Positions 21,401-29,934 of a stretch of 64,000 nucleotides of DNA are shown one piece after another. Source of the DNA: Ctena decussata (Eukaryota > Mollusca > Bivalvia > Lucinida > Lucinidae); contig OZ022500.1 of assembly GCA_963989385.1 (NCBI GenBank), positions 116,725,842-116,789,841 on the forward strand, in the 5' to 3' direction. The notes beneath the pieces are model-generated. The model had not been told where the DNA came from. It did not search any database and saw only the letters and a program-made list of their open reading frames with translations. The position numbers and the translations under genes were made by a program. Within the stretch, counting starts at the first letter, position 1. The number at the start of each line of letters is the position of its first letter.

Positions 21401-24388
21401 TTGTTTGTTTAGTTGAGGCTAGCTTTATGAGCAATTACCTGGGAGATAACTATCGAATATGCTGCATGCTCGTAGTGTTTCGCTACTCGTGTTCACGGTT
21501 ACTTCATGTTGCTTTTCCCGTTTCATGTCATGGGTGGGATGGGATGTGGAATGTAATTTTTTCAGTCCTTGGTCATTGCCATTTTACACTATTTTATATA
21601 GAAGTTCTCTAGCTTAGTAAGTGAAACACGACAGCAAAAAATCTTGTAATCAACTAATCACTGCAGTGACACAAAAACTAAATTCATAGTAAATATTACA
21701 GATATTGACAACTACAGCTAATACAATATTCGAACCAAGGTGAACCAGTCAAATGAAGTAACTCTTTGTTAAACTGTTTAGGTGGAGATCGTCACTGAGT
21801 TTGAGACCCGGCTTCATACCGGAGTTGAGTTCTCAACTTTTTATGAATTATTTCTACTGTGATGTTTCACTGATGAGTTAGATATTCCTATGCAGGCCGA
21901 ACACAGAACTTGATATGCAAAATATGAGCCGCAACACGAGAAAACCAACAAAGAGGTTGTCCGACCAGACCCTTAACTTAACGAAACGTCTGATCAGACT
22001 GGACGGATGCCCAGGCTGATCTGAGTCTGCGCTGAGCGCACAACCACTTTGTTGGTTTTCCGGTGTCGCGGCTTAATTTTCATCCCCATCCTCCAACACG
22101 CTTTCTGCAGAGGTTCTTCTGTTGAAGTTCCTCTTTGCTGTACCGAGTGCGTCTAAATCTCCCCGATCGCCTTTTTTGTTTGTGTTGACACATCCGTCGG
22201 TATTCTTACTGGGTTGTGTTTTGTGACCGTGACCTTTGCCAGCCCACTGAGCACACAACTTGAATCAACACTGTATCACGTTGATTCAACGTTGTTACGT
22301 TGAATCAACGTTCATTCAGTGTTGGTTCAACGCTGTATGCCTACTGGGAGGTATCTTTATTTTGGTGCGCGCAGCAGAATGACTAATGTGAATTTAGGTG
22401 CCAATCACCTTCCATGCACCTTACCTACTGGCACATCTTCATATATACGAACATAGTGGGTTGCGTCCGAGTCAAAATATGGTGGTGCTGCTAGGGCTGT
22501 TGAAAATACTGAAACAGAAAATCAAAAATACTGCATGAGCACTGTGATGAAAGCTTTTCATTTTCAAAAGCGTAAACTCATATCTACTTAGTAGCCAGTT
22601 CAAAAAAGAACAAAAAAAAGTATTCTACTTTTTCGTATATTATCTATACTACATGTTCCAAAAATCCAGGCAAGTATTATGCTAATGTTGTGACATTTAT
22701 TGAAAATTAAGTGCTGGTGCAGCTGATGTAGTCCAATCCTAATTACGATATATGCCCAGGGGAGCTCATCGGAACGTATCCATGACCGAACACTCCGGCA
22801 CCACGTCTGTCCTCGGTCCGTCGATAAAAAAAAAACTACGCAGGAATGGCGGCCAACACACCATCAAGCTCTTCCTATCGAAGCAACGGCTTCTCTTTTG
22901 GGGCCACAACGTAGATGAATGTTTACGTAGCTGGCTTGTCACGTGACGTGGCACCCTTCCGCACAACGAGAATGTCTTCTTCCGATTTCCGCCGGAGACG
23001 TGCTGGTGTGTGTACATATTATCATCTCTTATAGAAATGGCGTGGCCGGTGTTGCACGTTATATTATTGGACATGAACAGATTCAGTCTTACCGCTTCGC
23101 TTCAATTACAAATGACGGTCACTAGTATACTGATATCTGAAAAAATAAGCCGCGGCACGACAAAACCAACAAAGTGGCATGTGCGCCACGCAAAGACTCG
23201 GATCAGTCTGGGCATGCGTCTAGTTTGATCAGTCTTTGCTGTACGCTTAAAGGGTAGCTAGTTTAGGGTCTAGGCCACCTCCGTGCCGACAGTGAAGGTT
23301 CTGATCACATTGGGCGGATGCCTAGCCTGATCTGAGAGGGCGCACATGCCACTTTGTTATGTTGGTCATGTCGCGACTCAAATTCAAAATGGAAAAGACG
23401 TGCCAGAATCAGTATCGAGTACAGTGGCTGGAATGGACAGATATCTTCTAGTGTGGTTGTGTTGTAAAACCTTTGTATGAAATAGATCATATCCAGATAA
23501 TCTATCGACAGTTTTGGTATAAAAGGAGGTGAAATAACATTTTAATATTGTAAAATTTGTATACACTTAACTACGTTGTGTGTGTGTGTGTGTGTGTGTG
23601 TGTGTCACTCTCCAATTTTTCTTCCGTTTTATACACACTGTATATTGTATTACAATATTATTCTATTTAGTATATTACCTGCATTTAAGTCCTCGCCATT
23701 TTATTAAGTGAATAAATATCTGCTTGAGTATAGTCGGCGTTTTGTTATGATCCCTTTTCCATTGTAAAACTTTGTTACCAGTGTACGACTTGCTTTAAAA
23801 ATATATATATCCTAAAACAAAGACAGTAACTGTGCTGAGGACTAACAGACAGCCTCGGTTATGGGCCTTCAGTTTGTCCTGATTGTAACTCAGTATTGTA
23901 TGAACACAGGGAACATAAAGCTGAAGAACATACATAGAAATAATAATAATAATAAAAAAACATGACGAAAATGCGTACATACTAAATCAGAAACCAGATC
24001 AGGCCCGGAGGTTATAAAACTTTAGAACATTCTCAAACTCAAAATAAAACACACTAATTGGCTGCTTCCGAGCATATGCTCGGAAACAGCCAATCGGTGT
24101 GCTTTATTTTGAGTTTGAGATTATACTCAAGTTTTATAACCTCGGACCCTGAGCTCATGGCAAATACTAAGAACCAAATAAAACTACTAGTCGAACCACG
24201 ATGGGCCTGGCTAAAGACAAAGAAAGAAGCACCAAACAGTGCTTTCTTTTTAGTAAGAGTAGCTCTGGAGGGGAAATTTACCTACCAGTAAAGCAAAGCC
24301 AGTTATATTTCGCCGTTTTCTGAATAAATGCAAGATACCTACCAATGATGGTAATCAAGCTGACATGGACAATCTCTCCATATGCCAT
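8178..24388 (-). CDS. Cadherin gene, N-terminal part (cadherin-23-like), at least 8 coding exons
   Basis: Eight exons with consensus splice sites, joined in order 24343-24388, 22425-22496, 20611-20774, 18607-18661, 17728-17817, 15036-15122, 13400-13411, 8178-8303, give about 217 residues: a signal peptide, a full cadherin repeat (EDVPVG start, LDRDR and ADVNDEYPEF calcium motifs) and most of a second (IPEDEAV, ANDLDGGYNG, TGVIHLNKPLDYE, NVTAQ). The first repeat follows the signal peptide directly, without a propeptide, as in cadherin-23 and related long cadherins. The product should be a surface adhesion protein with calcium-bridged repeats; the rest lies beyond the left edge. All junctions keep frame except exon 3 to exon 4, where a G-run has one base too many. 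Other long non-classical cadherins remain possible. Confidence 0.85.
8304..9105. other. Cadherin intron 7, unassigned part
   Basis: No exon, TIR or LINE motif recognised. The intron (8304-13399, about 5.1 kb) holds two pearl-like elements further on. Confidence 0.4.
9273..9292 (+). repeat. Poly-A run
   Basis: Uninterrupted A tract of about 20 bases inside the pearl-like element; no coding content. Confidence 0.7.
9378..9410 (+). repeat. (TG)n followed by G-run
   Basis: A short TG repeat leads into 19 consecutive Gs at 9392-9410. Such runs are prone to length error in assembly and can form G-quadruplexes. Confidence 0.8.
9541..10200 (+). repeat. Tandem repeat, ~155-178-bp period, about 4 units
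   Basis: Units recur around 9560, 9715, 9892 and 10070, marked by the cttgac-tcaaggtcac core, a ttaaccaaaacat segment and gaatccatccatgggtta. It lies inside the pearl-like element. Confidence 0.75.
10213..10277 (+). repeat. GACGCN hexanucleotide minisatellite
   Basis: About ten consecutive GACGCC/GACGCG/GACGCT units, GC-rich in an AT-rich surrounding. It marks the right part of the pearl-like element. Confidence 0.85.
10326..11104. other. Cadherin intron 7, unassigned part
   Basis: AT-rich sequence without recognised repeats or exons between the two pearl-like elements. Confidence 0.4.
11105..12738. mobile_element. Pearl-like non-autonomous element, ~440-bp internal repeats
   Basis: The left end has a gggccatgaggccc hairpin followed by cgctcacctgag. 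The right end has ggagccgttggctc followed by agatgagctaaa. The ends match the architecture of the element at 9106-10325. Internally about three units of a 420-460-bp repeat recur (ggaccgtttgaacaaat near 11660, 12077 and 12538), each with gtcaaggtcaacccaagg. A GGAC/GACG-rich stretch (12637-12690) precedes the right end. No protein is encoded. An inverted relative of its right end sits at about 34465. Confidence 0.55.
12739..13399. other. Cadherin intron 7, unassigned part
   Basis: AT-rich with short A-runs; no exon or element recognised. Confidence 0.4.
13400..13411 (-). CDS. Cadherin exon 7, 12-nt microexon
   Basis: The minus strand reads ctttttacag / CCGGACTCACGG / gtaagc: a good polypyrimidine acceptor and a strong donor bracket exactly four codons (Pro-Asp-Ser-Arg). 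It is phase 0 on both sides, so it can be included or skipped without a frame change. It lengthens the loop between the VTYAME strand and the SNATAEEYAKTF strand of the second cadherin repeat. The call rests on splice signals and phase only, so transcript evidence would be decisive. Confidence 0.5.
13835..13935 (-). mobile_element. tRNA-Leu/Ser-like SINE fragment
   Basis: The minus strand has atggccgagtatttgtgctc (A-box-like D arm of a class II tRNA) and gtgggtttgaatttcaccgg (B box and T arm). It cannot be folded into a full cloverleaf and is followed by unrelated sequence. Confidence 0.45.
14020..14640 (+). repeat. Dispersed repeat family D, copy 1
   Basis: Shares blocks with five other loci in this window: cgagggttgg-cct, a caaggcggtacttccgttg-like segment, and gaccacctacctgggaaa. 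Other copies or part copies lie at 21230-21612 (plus), 39640-40070 (minus), 55800-55960 (plus), 61240-61560 (minus) and 62814-63020 (minus). Open frames here are chance. Confidence 0.5.
14677..14800 (-). repeat. Dispersed repeat family E, copy 1
   Basis: The minus strand shares about 95 bp at roughly 75 per cent identity with 19490-19605 plus (gtgtggctcagagagg, gttgcctgcc, gaaggtaaatacag). A 76-codon minus frame crosses it, but the repeat nature argues against an exon. Confidence 0.5.
15036..15122 (-). CDS. Cadherin exon 6 (second repeat, N-terminal half)
   Basis: 87 nt, phase 0 to 0. It begins DEAVNTSWTMV and continues ANDLDGGYNGLVTYAME, which carries the DxD calcium site and the G-NG-V-Y strand that define a cadherin repeat. 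Acceptor cctacag, donor GAG/gtaatc. It joins exon 5, which ends LEIPE, to give the usual PE-----G------AxDxD spacing. Confidence 0.9.
15123..16155. other. Cadherin intron 5, no recognised feature
   Basis: AT-rich intron sequence with no exon signature or mobile-element motif seen. Confidence 0.4.
16160..16233. repeat. Hairpin element
   Basis: Arms of about 30 bp, perfect over 13 bp at the tip: aactgtggatctc, a short loop, then gagatccacagt. The outer flanks atggactgtaat and tatcagtccta also pair. Probably a small foldback MITE. Confidence 0.6.
16234..17727. other. Cadherin intron 5, no recognised feature
   Basis: A (CT)n microsatellite lies at about 16852-16869; otherwise nothing recognised. 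Confidence 0.4.
17728..17817 (-). CDS. Cadherin exon 5 (end of first repeat)
   Basis: 90 nt, phase 0 to 0. It encodes IYLDFNVYIADVNDEYPEF and then QNEPYRLEIPE. ADVNDEYPEF is the DxND-xP-F calcium linker closing one cadherin repeat, and IPE opens the next. A competing acceptor 9 nt inside the exon (tttag/ACTTT) would break the frame, so the upstream catttag acceptor is preferred. Donor GAG/gtcagt. Confidence 0.9.
18607..18661 (-). CDS. Cadherin exon 4, with a one-base frame problem
   Basis: Bracketed by ttgcag and GTG/gtaagt. From the second base the exon reads GTHYIELKFQAADDEANV, the expected strand after LDRDR in a cadherin repeat, and it joins exon 5 in phase 0. But the exon is 55 nt and exon 3 ends in phase 0, so the frame closes only if the G-run at its start (plus-strand C-run 18658-18662) has one base fewer. 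A homopolymer error, a real allele or a missed tiny exon could each explain it. Confidence 0.75.
18829..19035. mobile_element. TIR element family A, copy 1
   Basis: About 207 bp with long inverted ends: gagccacgacacgag at the left and ctcgtgtcgcagctca at the right, pairing over about 55 bp and including aacaaagtggttgtgcgccc. No coding capacity, so a MITE. Copies 2-4 lie at 21926-22074, 23147-23380 and 25615-25836, all in or just 5' of the cadherin gene. Confidence 0.75.
19036..20610. other. Cadherin intron 3, mostly unassigned
   Basis: Holds dispersed repeat family E copy 2 (19490-19605) and a C-run at about 19981-19996. No exon with a length of 2 modulo 3 that could rescue the exon 3/4 phase was recognised. 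Confidence 0.4.
19490..19605 (+). repeat. Dispersed repeat family E, copy 2
   Basis: Plus-strand counterpart of 14677-14800 (gtgtagctcagagaggg, gttgcctgcc, gaagttaaatacag). Confidence 0.5.
20611..20774 (-). CDS. Cadherin exon 3 (core of first repeat)
   Basis: 164 nt, entering with the last two bases of a Gly codon and ending in phase 0. It encodes TVIKTFNVTDPESGDNVRI, then VSDPTTTDYVSF and ends QKLDRDR. This corresponds to the A-B-C strands and the LDRE-type calcium motif. Acceptor atttcag, donor AGA/gtatgt. Nothing is odd except the unmatched phase with exon 4. Confidence 0.9.
21230..21612 (+). repeat. Dispersed repeat family D, copy 2
   Basis: Contains gcgagagttggagcttcat, aaggctttgtttccgttgtgg and aattacctgggagataact, parallel to blocks in copy 1. 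More diverged than the other copies. Confidence 0.4.
21926..22074. mobile_element. TIR element family A, copy 2 (internally deleted)
   Basis: Starts gagccgcaacacgagaaaac and ends ttccggtgtcgcggctt. About 60 bp shorter than copy 1, with loss on the left side. Confidence 0.7.
22238..22352. mobile_element. Small palindromic MITE rich in GTTGAATCAACG
   Basis: Ends cccactgagcacaca and tgtatgcctactggg are inverted. The interior is a series of self-complementary blocks (gttgattcaacgtt, gttgaatcaacgtt). A related sequence lies at about 2745-2860. Confidence 0.55.
22425..22496 (-). CDS. Cadherin exon 2 (signal peptide end and start of first repeat)
   Basis: 72 nt. With the last base of exon 1 it completes an Ala codon, then reads LAAPPYFDSD and YVRIYEDVPV and ends with the first base of a Gly codon. 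ALAA is a plausible signal peptidase site. The EDVPVG motif is the standard N-terminal calcium-binding glutamate segment of a cadherin repeat. Acceptor tcaacag, donor GTAG/gtaagg. Confidence 0.9.
22670..23146. other. Cadherin intron 1, unassigned
   Basis: Slightly GC-richer patch (22750-23010) with chance ORFs on both strands; nothing recognised. Confidence 0.35.
23147..23380. mobile_element. TIR element family A, copy 3
   Basis: Starts aagccgcggcacgac and ends tcatgtcgcgactca. A longer family member (about 234 bp) with an internal gatcagtctttgctgt segment missing from copies 1 and 2. Confidence 0.65.
23575..23605 (+). repeat. (TG)n microsatellite
   Basis: About 15 TG units. Confidence 0.9.
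24002..24149. repeat. Loopless 148-bp palindrome
   Basis: Centre between 24075 and 24076 (tccgagcatatgctcgga is perfect). Arms of about 73 bp pair with few mismatches out to ggcccggaggttataaaac and gttttataacctcggacc. It would extrude as a cruciform. Likely a foldback MITE. Confidence 0.8.
24343..24388 (-). CDS. Cadherin exon 1 coding part (signal peptide)
   Basis: 46 nt from the ATG to donor ATTG/gtaggt. It encodes MAYGEIVHVSLITII plus the first base of an Ala codon completed by exon 2, giving a hydrophobic core VSLITIIALAA. An in-frame TAA at 24407-24409 supports this ATG as the start. Frame and hydrophobicity continue perfectly into exon 2. Confidence 0.8.
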
Positions 24389-24418
24389 GACTTCGGGCCC
24401 ACAGAATTATCCTCGTAG
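24389..24418 (-). promoter_or_regulatory. 5' UTR part of cadherin exon 1
   Basis: A pyrimidine-rich acceptor (tttttatattgttag) precedes ctacgagg at 24418 on the minus strand. This suggests that an untranslated leader exon lies further upstream. The promoter itself was not identified. Confidence 0.4.
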
Positions 24419-24489
24419 CTAACAATATAAAAAGGAAATAATATGAAGATACTCGTTAATGAAAAATAAGTAAGCAATGACTACAAGCA

Positions 24490-24493
<4 letters not shown>

Positions 24494-24534
<41 letters not shown>
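24494..24534 (+). repeat. (GA)n microsatellite
   Basis: About 20 GA units. Confidence 0.9.
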
Positions 24535-24537
<3 letters not shown>

Positions 24538-24943
24538 TGAGCGGATACTGAGTTTTACTCATACTGGTCAACAAACCCTTGTTAGTAATCATATTGGGCA
24601 CGATCGACATAATTACTTGCGGAAAACCTACTCTTCGGGCTACTCAAAGATATGTATGTCTTCGAGTAGTCCTAGGAAGGCCTGGGTACTGCTCGGTTTT
24701 ACCAAAGTAAAAATACCCCCCCCCCCTCCTCCCCCACCCCAGCAAACTATGTTTGTGGTGGGTATACTGTTTTCACTTTGTCCGTCTTTCCGTCCGGCCA
24801 TGGTAAAATGGGAGAAACACACAGCGGTGTATCTATACACATTTTACAGGGTGCTTCGATATATACTAGCAGTGTTAAACGATCATTAACGGCGTGCAGA
24901 TACATACGGTAAACATTCTTAAAGTTGGGCCACCAAACATAAC

Positions 24944-25609
24944 CACAGTATCCGAACGCATTGTACCATCTCTTTCGGTTTTCATAGCGTTGAATCGAGA
25001 GTAGAAAGTTCGCTTATAACCAGTAGTCGGAAATCATTATGTTTTGAGATTTTATCCGGAATCTGCTGCGTCATTTATAGTTATTCAGCTTCGAAAATTA
25101 AAGAGGTAAGTTTAATATAATTTGCTCTTCGGTCTTTTACTTTATTGCCCTGTACAATGAAAACCTCATGGCCGTCACAGAAATTTTATTCCGAAGTTTA
25201 ATTTAACACGAGTTTGTATCGTGCAAAACCCAGCTATCACCCTACTATCAAAACTAAGAAACTGTAGATTGATAACGCCTTCCGTTTATTTTAAAGGCTT
25301 TTATAAAACATGTCAGAAAAGGCTCAAAATGGTTTTCGAATCATGCCAAGAGCGATTGGAATACTTACCGTTTACTATCCACCCATACACGACATTGTAC
25401 GGGGCAGTAAAGTAAAAGACCGAAGAGCAAATTATATTAAACTTACCTCTTTACATTTTCGAAGCTGAATAACTATAAATGACGCAGCAGATTCCGGATA
25501 AAATCTCAAAACATAATGATTTCCGACTGCTGGTTATAAGCGAACTTTCTACTCTCGATTCAACGCTACGAAAACCGAAAGAGATGGTACAGTGCGTTCG
25601 GATACTGTG
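24944..25609. mobile_element. 666-bp foldback element with ~216-bp terminal inverted repeats
   Basis: The left arm 24944-25159 (cacagtatccgaacgca ... ccctgtacaatg) is inverted in 25393-25609 (cattgtacggggcag ... tgcgttcggatactgtg) with only scattered mismatches. The 233-bp middle has chance ORFs only. Long TIRs with a short unrelated centre define a foldback/MITE type element. Family A copy 4 begins within a few bases of its right end. Confidence 0.8.
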
Positions 25610-25614
25610 ATAAC

Positions 25615-25836
25615 TGCGCCACGACACAACAAAACCAACAGAATGAAGTGTGCGCGCGGGGTAAACTCAGGTCAGCCTGGGCATTCGCCCAGTCTGATCA
25701 GTCATGGCTGTGCGCTTAAAGGATATTTAAAAGTCCAAGCTAGCTCCATGCGATCAGCGAAGACTTTGCCCAGGCTGATATGAGACTTCGCTGAATGCAC
25801 ATGCCTTCTTATTGGTTGTGTCGGTGTAGCGGCTCA
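25615..25836. mobile_element. TIR element family A, copy 4
   Basis: Starts gcgccacgacacaac and ends gtgtcggtgtagcggctca. The most diverged copy, but it retains the gcccaggctgat internal block shared with copies 1 and 2. Confidence 0.6.
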
Positions 25837-26329
25837 ATATAAGCCTAACCGTCTTTAAATGGAACAGTTTGGTTTTACTACTAAAGATACAAAAAAAGAC
25901 AAGCAGTGCAGGCCCTGATCAGACAGATCCTTCAGTCAGTTCAGACTGATCTGTACTTATCTCTAGAATTTATACGGTAACGGCAATTCCTCTTTCGTTA
26001 GGGATTCTGTCTGATTAGGATTAAAACTAAGTATGTAACATATCAGCACAAGATGAATACGTGAGGATATTCTAACAACCAAGTTATCAAACGTAAACTT
26101 CCTTGTCTACTGATCTAATCGTGAAAGGTCGTTTAGGGCAAAACAGATAAAACCACAGCGACCTCTCTGCAGAATCATTTCCTGTTCTGATCTACCATTA
26201 TCATGCTAACACAACACATCAGTTCCTCAATGCCCACTCTTTAGCTCAGCCTTTACATTCTTCTACATTCTTCTTATTCTTTTCTTCGTCTTCTTAATTC
26301 ATTTTATTTTTTATTCTTTTACTTTTATT
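25837..26329. other. No recognisable feature
   Basis: Intergenic AT-rich sequence upstream of the cadherin gene. Confidence 0.4.
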
Positions 26330-26590
26330 TTTATTTTATTTCATTTCATTTTTGCTTTCACTGCACGATGTAAGATCGACTTTGTTAAGCTAAAAGACCC
26401 CGAAATGTGGCAACAACACTTTATCGGTCTGGAGTTCAACGTTTGCCAATGCCCGCTTTGGATCATTCTGTAAACAGTGTCATTAATTGAGGATAGTTGT
26501 TTGAGATGTTCAATATCCTTCGGTAGCATTTATCTCGATGTCTTATATTTTCTTCTAATTCTGTTGTCAAAGGTCACGTGTCTCTGGCAT
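26330..26590 (-). mobile_element. Remnant of the LINE-3 family (RT C-terminal region)
   Basis: The minus strand retains diverged counterparts of LINE-3 (58930-61165): IYDIEINATEGY where LINE-3 has FEMRCYRRLLN, then VYRMIQSG and KSILHRAVKAKMK (LINE-3: KTILQGTVKGK). DNA similarity includes ccttcggtagcat and tctgttgtcaa. Short, frameshifted and inactive. Confidence 0.6.
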
Positions 26591-27384
26591 AGGAATAATA
26601 ATAAATAAATGATATTACAAGCGGGCGCATTAGTCCGCTAATGCGAAGAATAACCAAGGATTCCCATTATAAATCTACATATGCTCCAAAGCCGGTTTGC
26701 GATACCTGGATGTCCGTTACAGTTAGGTATGGATAGCATACGAAATAACCATTTCTCTACATTTTTGGCTTTAAGTCATTTTGTGCATATATTTCAATAT
26801 TATAGATGAGACGATCCGTGAATGAAATACTGCTTCCATAAATGACAAAATTATAATTGCCCTAAATTTATGACTGTCACTATCATATTTATACATTTAA
26901 AATCACAATAAATAAATAAACAAATTAATTAATAAATAAATAAATGAAATCTTTAACCTGAATTTGATATGAAGTTCTTTGATTTCCAGTCCAACACACA
27001 TGAATCAAAATCACCGATAACCCAAAGGACGATATCAGTAAGAATACTTCAGATACTAAGCAAAACATGCCACGGAGGTCAGGATTTATGTATAACGCAA
27101 TACTAACAAACATTATCAAGCAGAGTCTTATATATGTACATTTACTTGTATCCTATGGTGGAAATGCCTACAGCATCTTCGTCCCCATTTAAGAACACCA
27201 ACTAGGCAACAACTAGAAAAAAAGAACTGATATTCAAGATACCTTTCTACAAAGCGTATAAACTAGTCTGCTAAGTTTCGCTGCCTGTAGAGACTTTCGT
27301 ACCTGCTAGGAACAACAAGATAAGTAATTCAGAGCTCTGAATGGGAGGTAGTATTTGGTGACAATTAGGGATAACTTTTCTTAA
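26591..27384. other. No recognisable feature
   Basis: AT-rich, with an (AATA)n-like stretch near 26905-26945. Confidence 0.4.
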
Positions 27385-27672
27385 TTTTATATACAAAGGA
27401 TGAGGAGTCACAACATATGGTTTCAATGAGAAATAAGAAAAATATCTCTAAGTTATCAGCAAATACTCCTTCTTATCTTGGGTTCTGAATATTATTGCAA
27501 CTGCTGTCTTTTGTTTCACATTATCTGTTTTTATATACAAAGGATGAGGAGTCACAACATATGGTTTCAATGAGAAATAAGAAAAATATCTCTAAGTTAT
27601 CAGCAAATACTCCTTCTTATCTTGGGTTCTGAATATTATTGCAACTGCTGTCTTTTGTTTCACATTATCTGT
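27385..27672. repeat. Exact 144-bp tandem duplication
   Basis: 27385-27528 and 27529-27672 read identically (ttttatatacaaaggatgag ... cacattatctgt). Either very recent or an assembly duplication. Confidence 0.85.
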
Positions 27673-29040
27673 GACACAAATACGTTGAAACTGCAGCCTG
27701 AAAAAATGGCAAAAATTAGAGTTTTTGTTTTTCATTTTGATAGTGAATTTCCTGTTTTCTAACAGCAGAATTAAGTGGGCTTTCCAATGGATTACGCTGC
27801 ATTTTAGCTCAAATCATGCATTTAAACTTTCCGTTTCATTTGAAGAGACTGCTAGATGGTACCAAGACTAAATATCAGACAGCACGTGCGGTTTCCACTA
27901 TTCAACCTTTTTTTATTTATTTTTTATACTTTTCAATGAATTATAGAGATTTCTCGGTGAAATCGAAACAGATAAGCTCACTGTTTGAAACAGTGACATT
28001 ATCACATTTTATTAATTAACTAAGTAATATATAGCACTTTTACTGGGAAATCGGTCTGTATCATACTGGTGACGTTTCTTTTTTCATACAGTATGACCTC
28101 CGCTTAATACAGCTTGACCTCCTACCTATACGGTTGACCTCGTGTCATATTGATTAAAACCTTCGACCTATACGGAAATCCACGCATCCGATTGGTTTAA
28201 AGTTCAGGTCACGCGAGGGCGCTCTCATGGCTGGATGACAGCGGCGTAAACATCAATGGCGGATAAATCGAGGGCTGATAAATCGGGTGATAACGAAAAA
28301 CCCATGTTATGATCTGTTTATCATATAGATTCTAGTTTAGGAAAAACAATGTTCAGAAATAGTTGCTAGACATAAACATTTTTGAAGTTGTCGAAACTTG
28401 CTACTGCTGAAGGCCTATGCCTCACAGGGGATCTAGAAAACTCAACAGCAGGGACACCCGAGTGTGATTGTGATGTTTTATTGTCTAATGAAAAGAGGCA
28501 GCCATCTGACGATGTGTGTCTAATAAAACGAGGCAGGCATCTTACTTTTAAGTGTTAGTAAAAACACACAGCATCACTGTGTAAGCTGAAATGTTTCCCG
28601 GCCACCCAGTCTTGTAGCGCTTGCCGTTTTGTAGCGAAACAAAAAATTCAACCATTTCAAATTTATTTTTACACCAAAGTGTTTCTTGTGATCTAATTAA
28701 GAAAATGAGTGGTCACACTTTATGTCTATGATGTATGATAAGAAAGATATCATCTCTGAAAGGATGGGAAACTTTCTGTTTTGGCACATCGCACTCGTCA
28801 TTTTAACGTCGAAGTATCTCACGCGACGTCGTTGACGTTAATGACGGGCCGATAAACGTATCAGACCGGGAAAACATTTATCGGACCGATGGGCAGAATA
28901 AGTACTCTAAAAGCTCAGCTTTATCAAACATGCAGATTGCTTCTTAGGCAGTCCGAAATTACGTATCTATATGATAATATACTTCACAAGGTCGAATAAC
29001 TGTGACTGTATTGACCGTCAGCTAAAAGTTAATTAATAAA
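27673..29040. other. No recognisable gene
   Basis: Contains recurring gacct-cctata-ggtt phrases around 28085-28170 and no exon signature. Confidence 0.35.
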
Positions 29041-29183
29041 AATGTCATTAATCAAGTGATTTCGTATTGGCCCAGTTGCAGGTCCTCGGTCAGCTGTATT
29101 GGCCCTCGGCCTTCGGCCTCGGGCCAATACAGCTAACCTTGGACCTGTAACTGGGCCAATACGAAATCACTTAATTAATAACA
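29041..29183. repeat. 143-bp palindrome
   Basis: Arms of about 70 bp around ggccttcggcc, including tgatttcgtattggccca and its complement tgggccaatacgaaatca. Cruciform-capable foldback sequence. Confidence 0.8.
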
Positions 29184-29655
29184 TTATAAGATTTCACTGT
29201 TCAAAAATTTGGATTTTCGTTATTTAAATAATCTCATTTATTTGATGATTTAAACTGGCTAAACCTTATCCGGCTTGACTTAAATTACGTCACACATGTT
29301 TGCACATCATTACGACATTAATGACGTCACTAAACGCGCCAACGTAACATTGTTAATACACGCGACGTCAGGCCGCCTAAGTCTGCTATCGGCATTCTTT
29401 CTTAGCAAATTTCTTGATATTTGTTTGTCTAAATGAAATTTCAAGCTATTTTTCAGTTGCAAACGGTGTTTGCAACCCATATCATACACAGTAATCACGC
29501 TGGAAGCATCAAGTTTGACGCAAAACGGCTGGAAAAAGTTGTGTCTCTGTCGTTATGGCTGATGCATTGGAATAAAGTGATTTTTTTGCATTTTTAAAGC
29601 TAAAGAAACAGAAAAAATGACTATTTCATTGTCAGATCGATTTTTATTTCAGTCA

Positions 29656-29722
29656 TGAACACCAAAAATGGTATTTTCACTCGTGGCTTCGCCACTCGTA
29701 TACTGCTTTTGGTATTCATTCG
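29656..29722. repeat. Imperfect hairpin
   Basis: gaacaccaaaaatgg...cactcgtggc pairs with gccactcg...cttttggtattc around a ttc loop. Confidence 0.55.
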
Positions 29723-29820
29723 GTGATTACACTGAAAAAGTCAAATATCCTCTATATCTCTAGCGAGCCATCCCATTTGTGTAAACTCCGCATGATGGCA
29801 TGATGTTGTTAAACATAACC

Positions 29821-29872
29821 CTGCCGGTCAATATTCCTGCATTACAGGAGTAAATACTTTCATATAAAAACT
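29821..29872 (+). repeat. Left copy of ~50-bp repeat bounding the tandem block
   Basis: ctgccggtcaatattcctgc and the following 30 bp recur in the same orientation at 39559-39612. The next bases here (ttaatatcaattctctgta) recur inverted at about 39455-39474. Confidence 0.75.
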
Positions 29873-29934
29873 TAATATCAATTCTCTGTAAAAATCAGAA
29901 AATTGCCATAGGGGTCCGGCACGCTACGTCTCAG

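Noticed and set aside
22752..23125. Overlapping ORFs on both strands in a GC-richer patch
   Set aside because: No recognisable motif, no splice sites in phase with the cadherin exons, mutually overlapping antisense frames.
24640..24840. Minus frame with a Gly run
   Set aside because: The Gly run is a C-homopolymer translated on the other strand.
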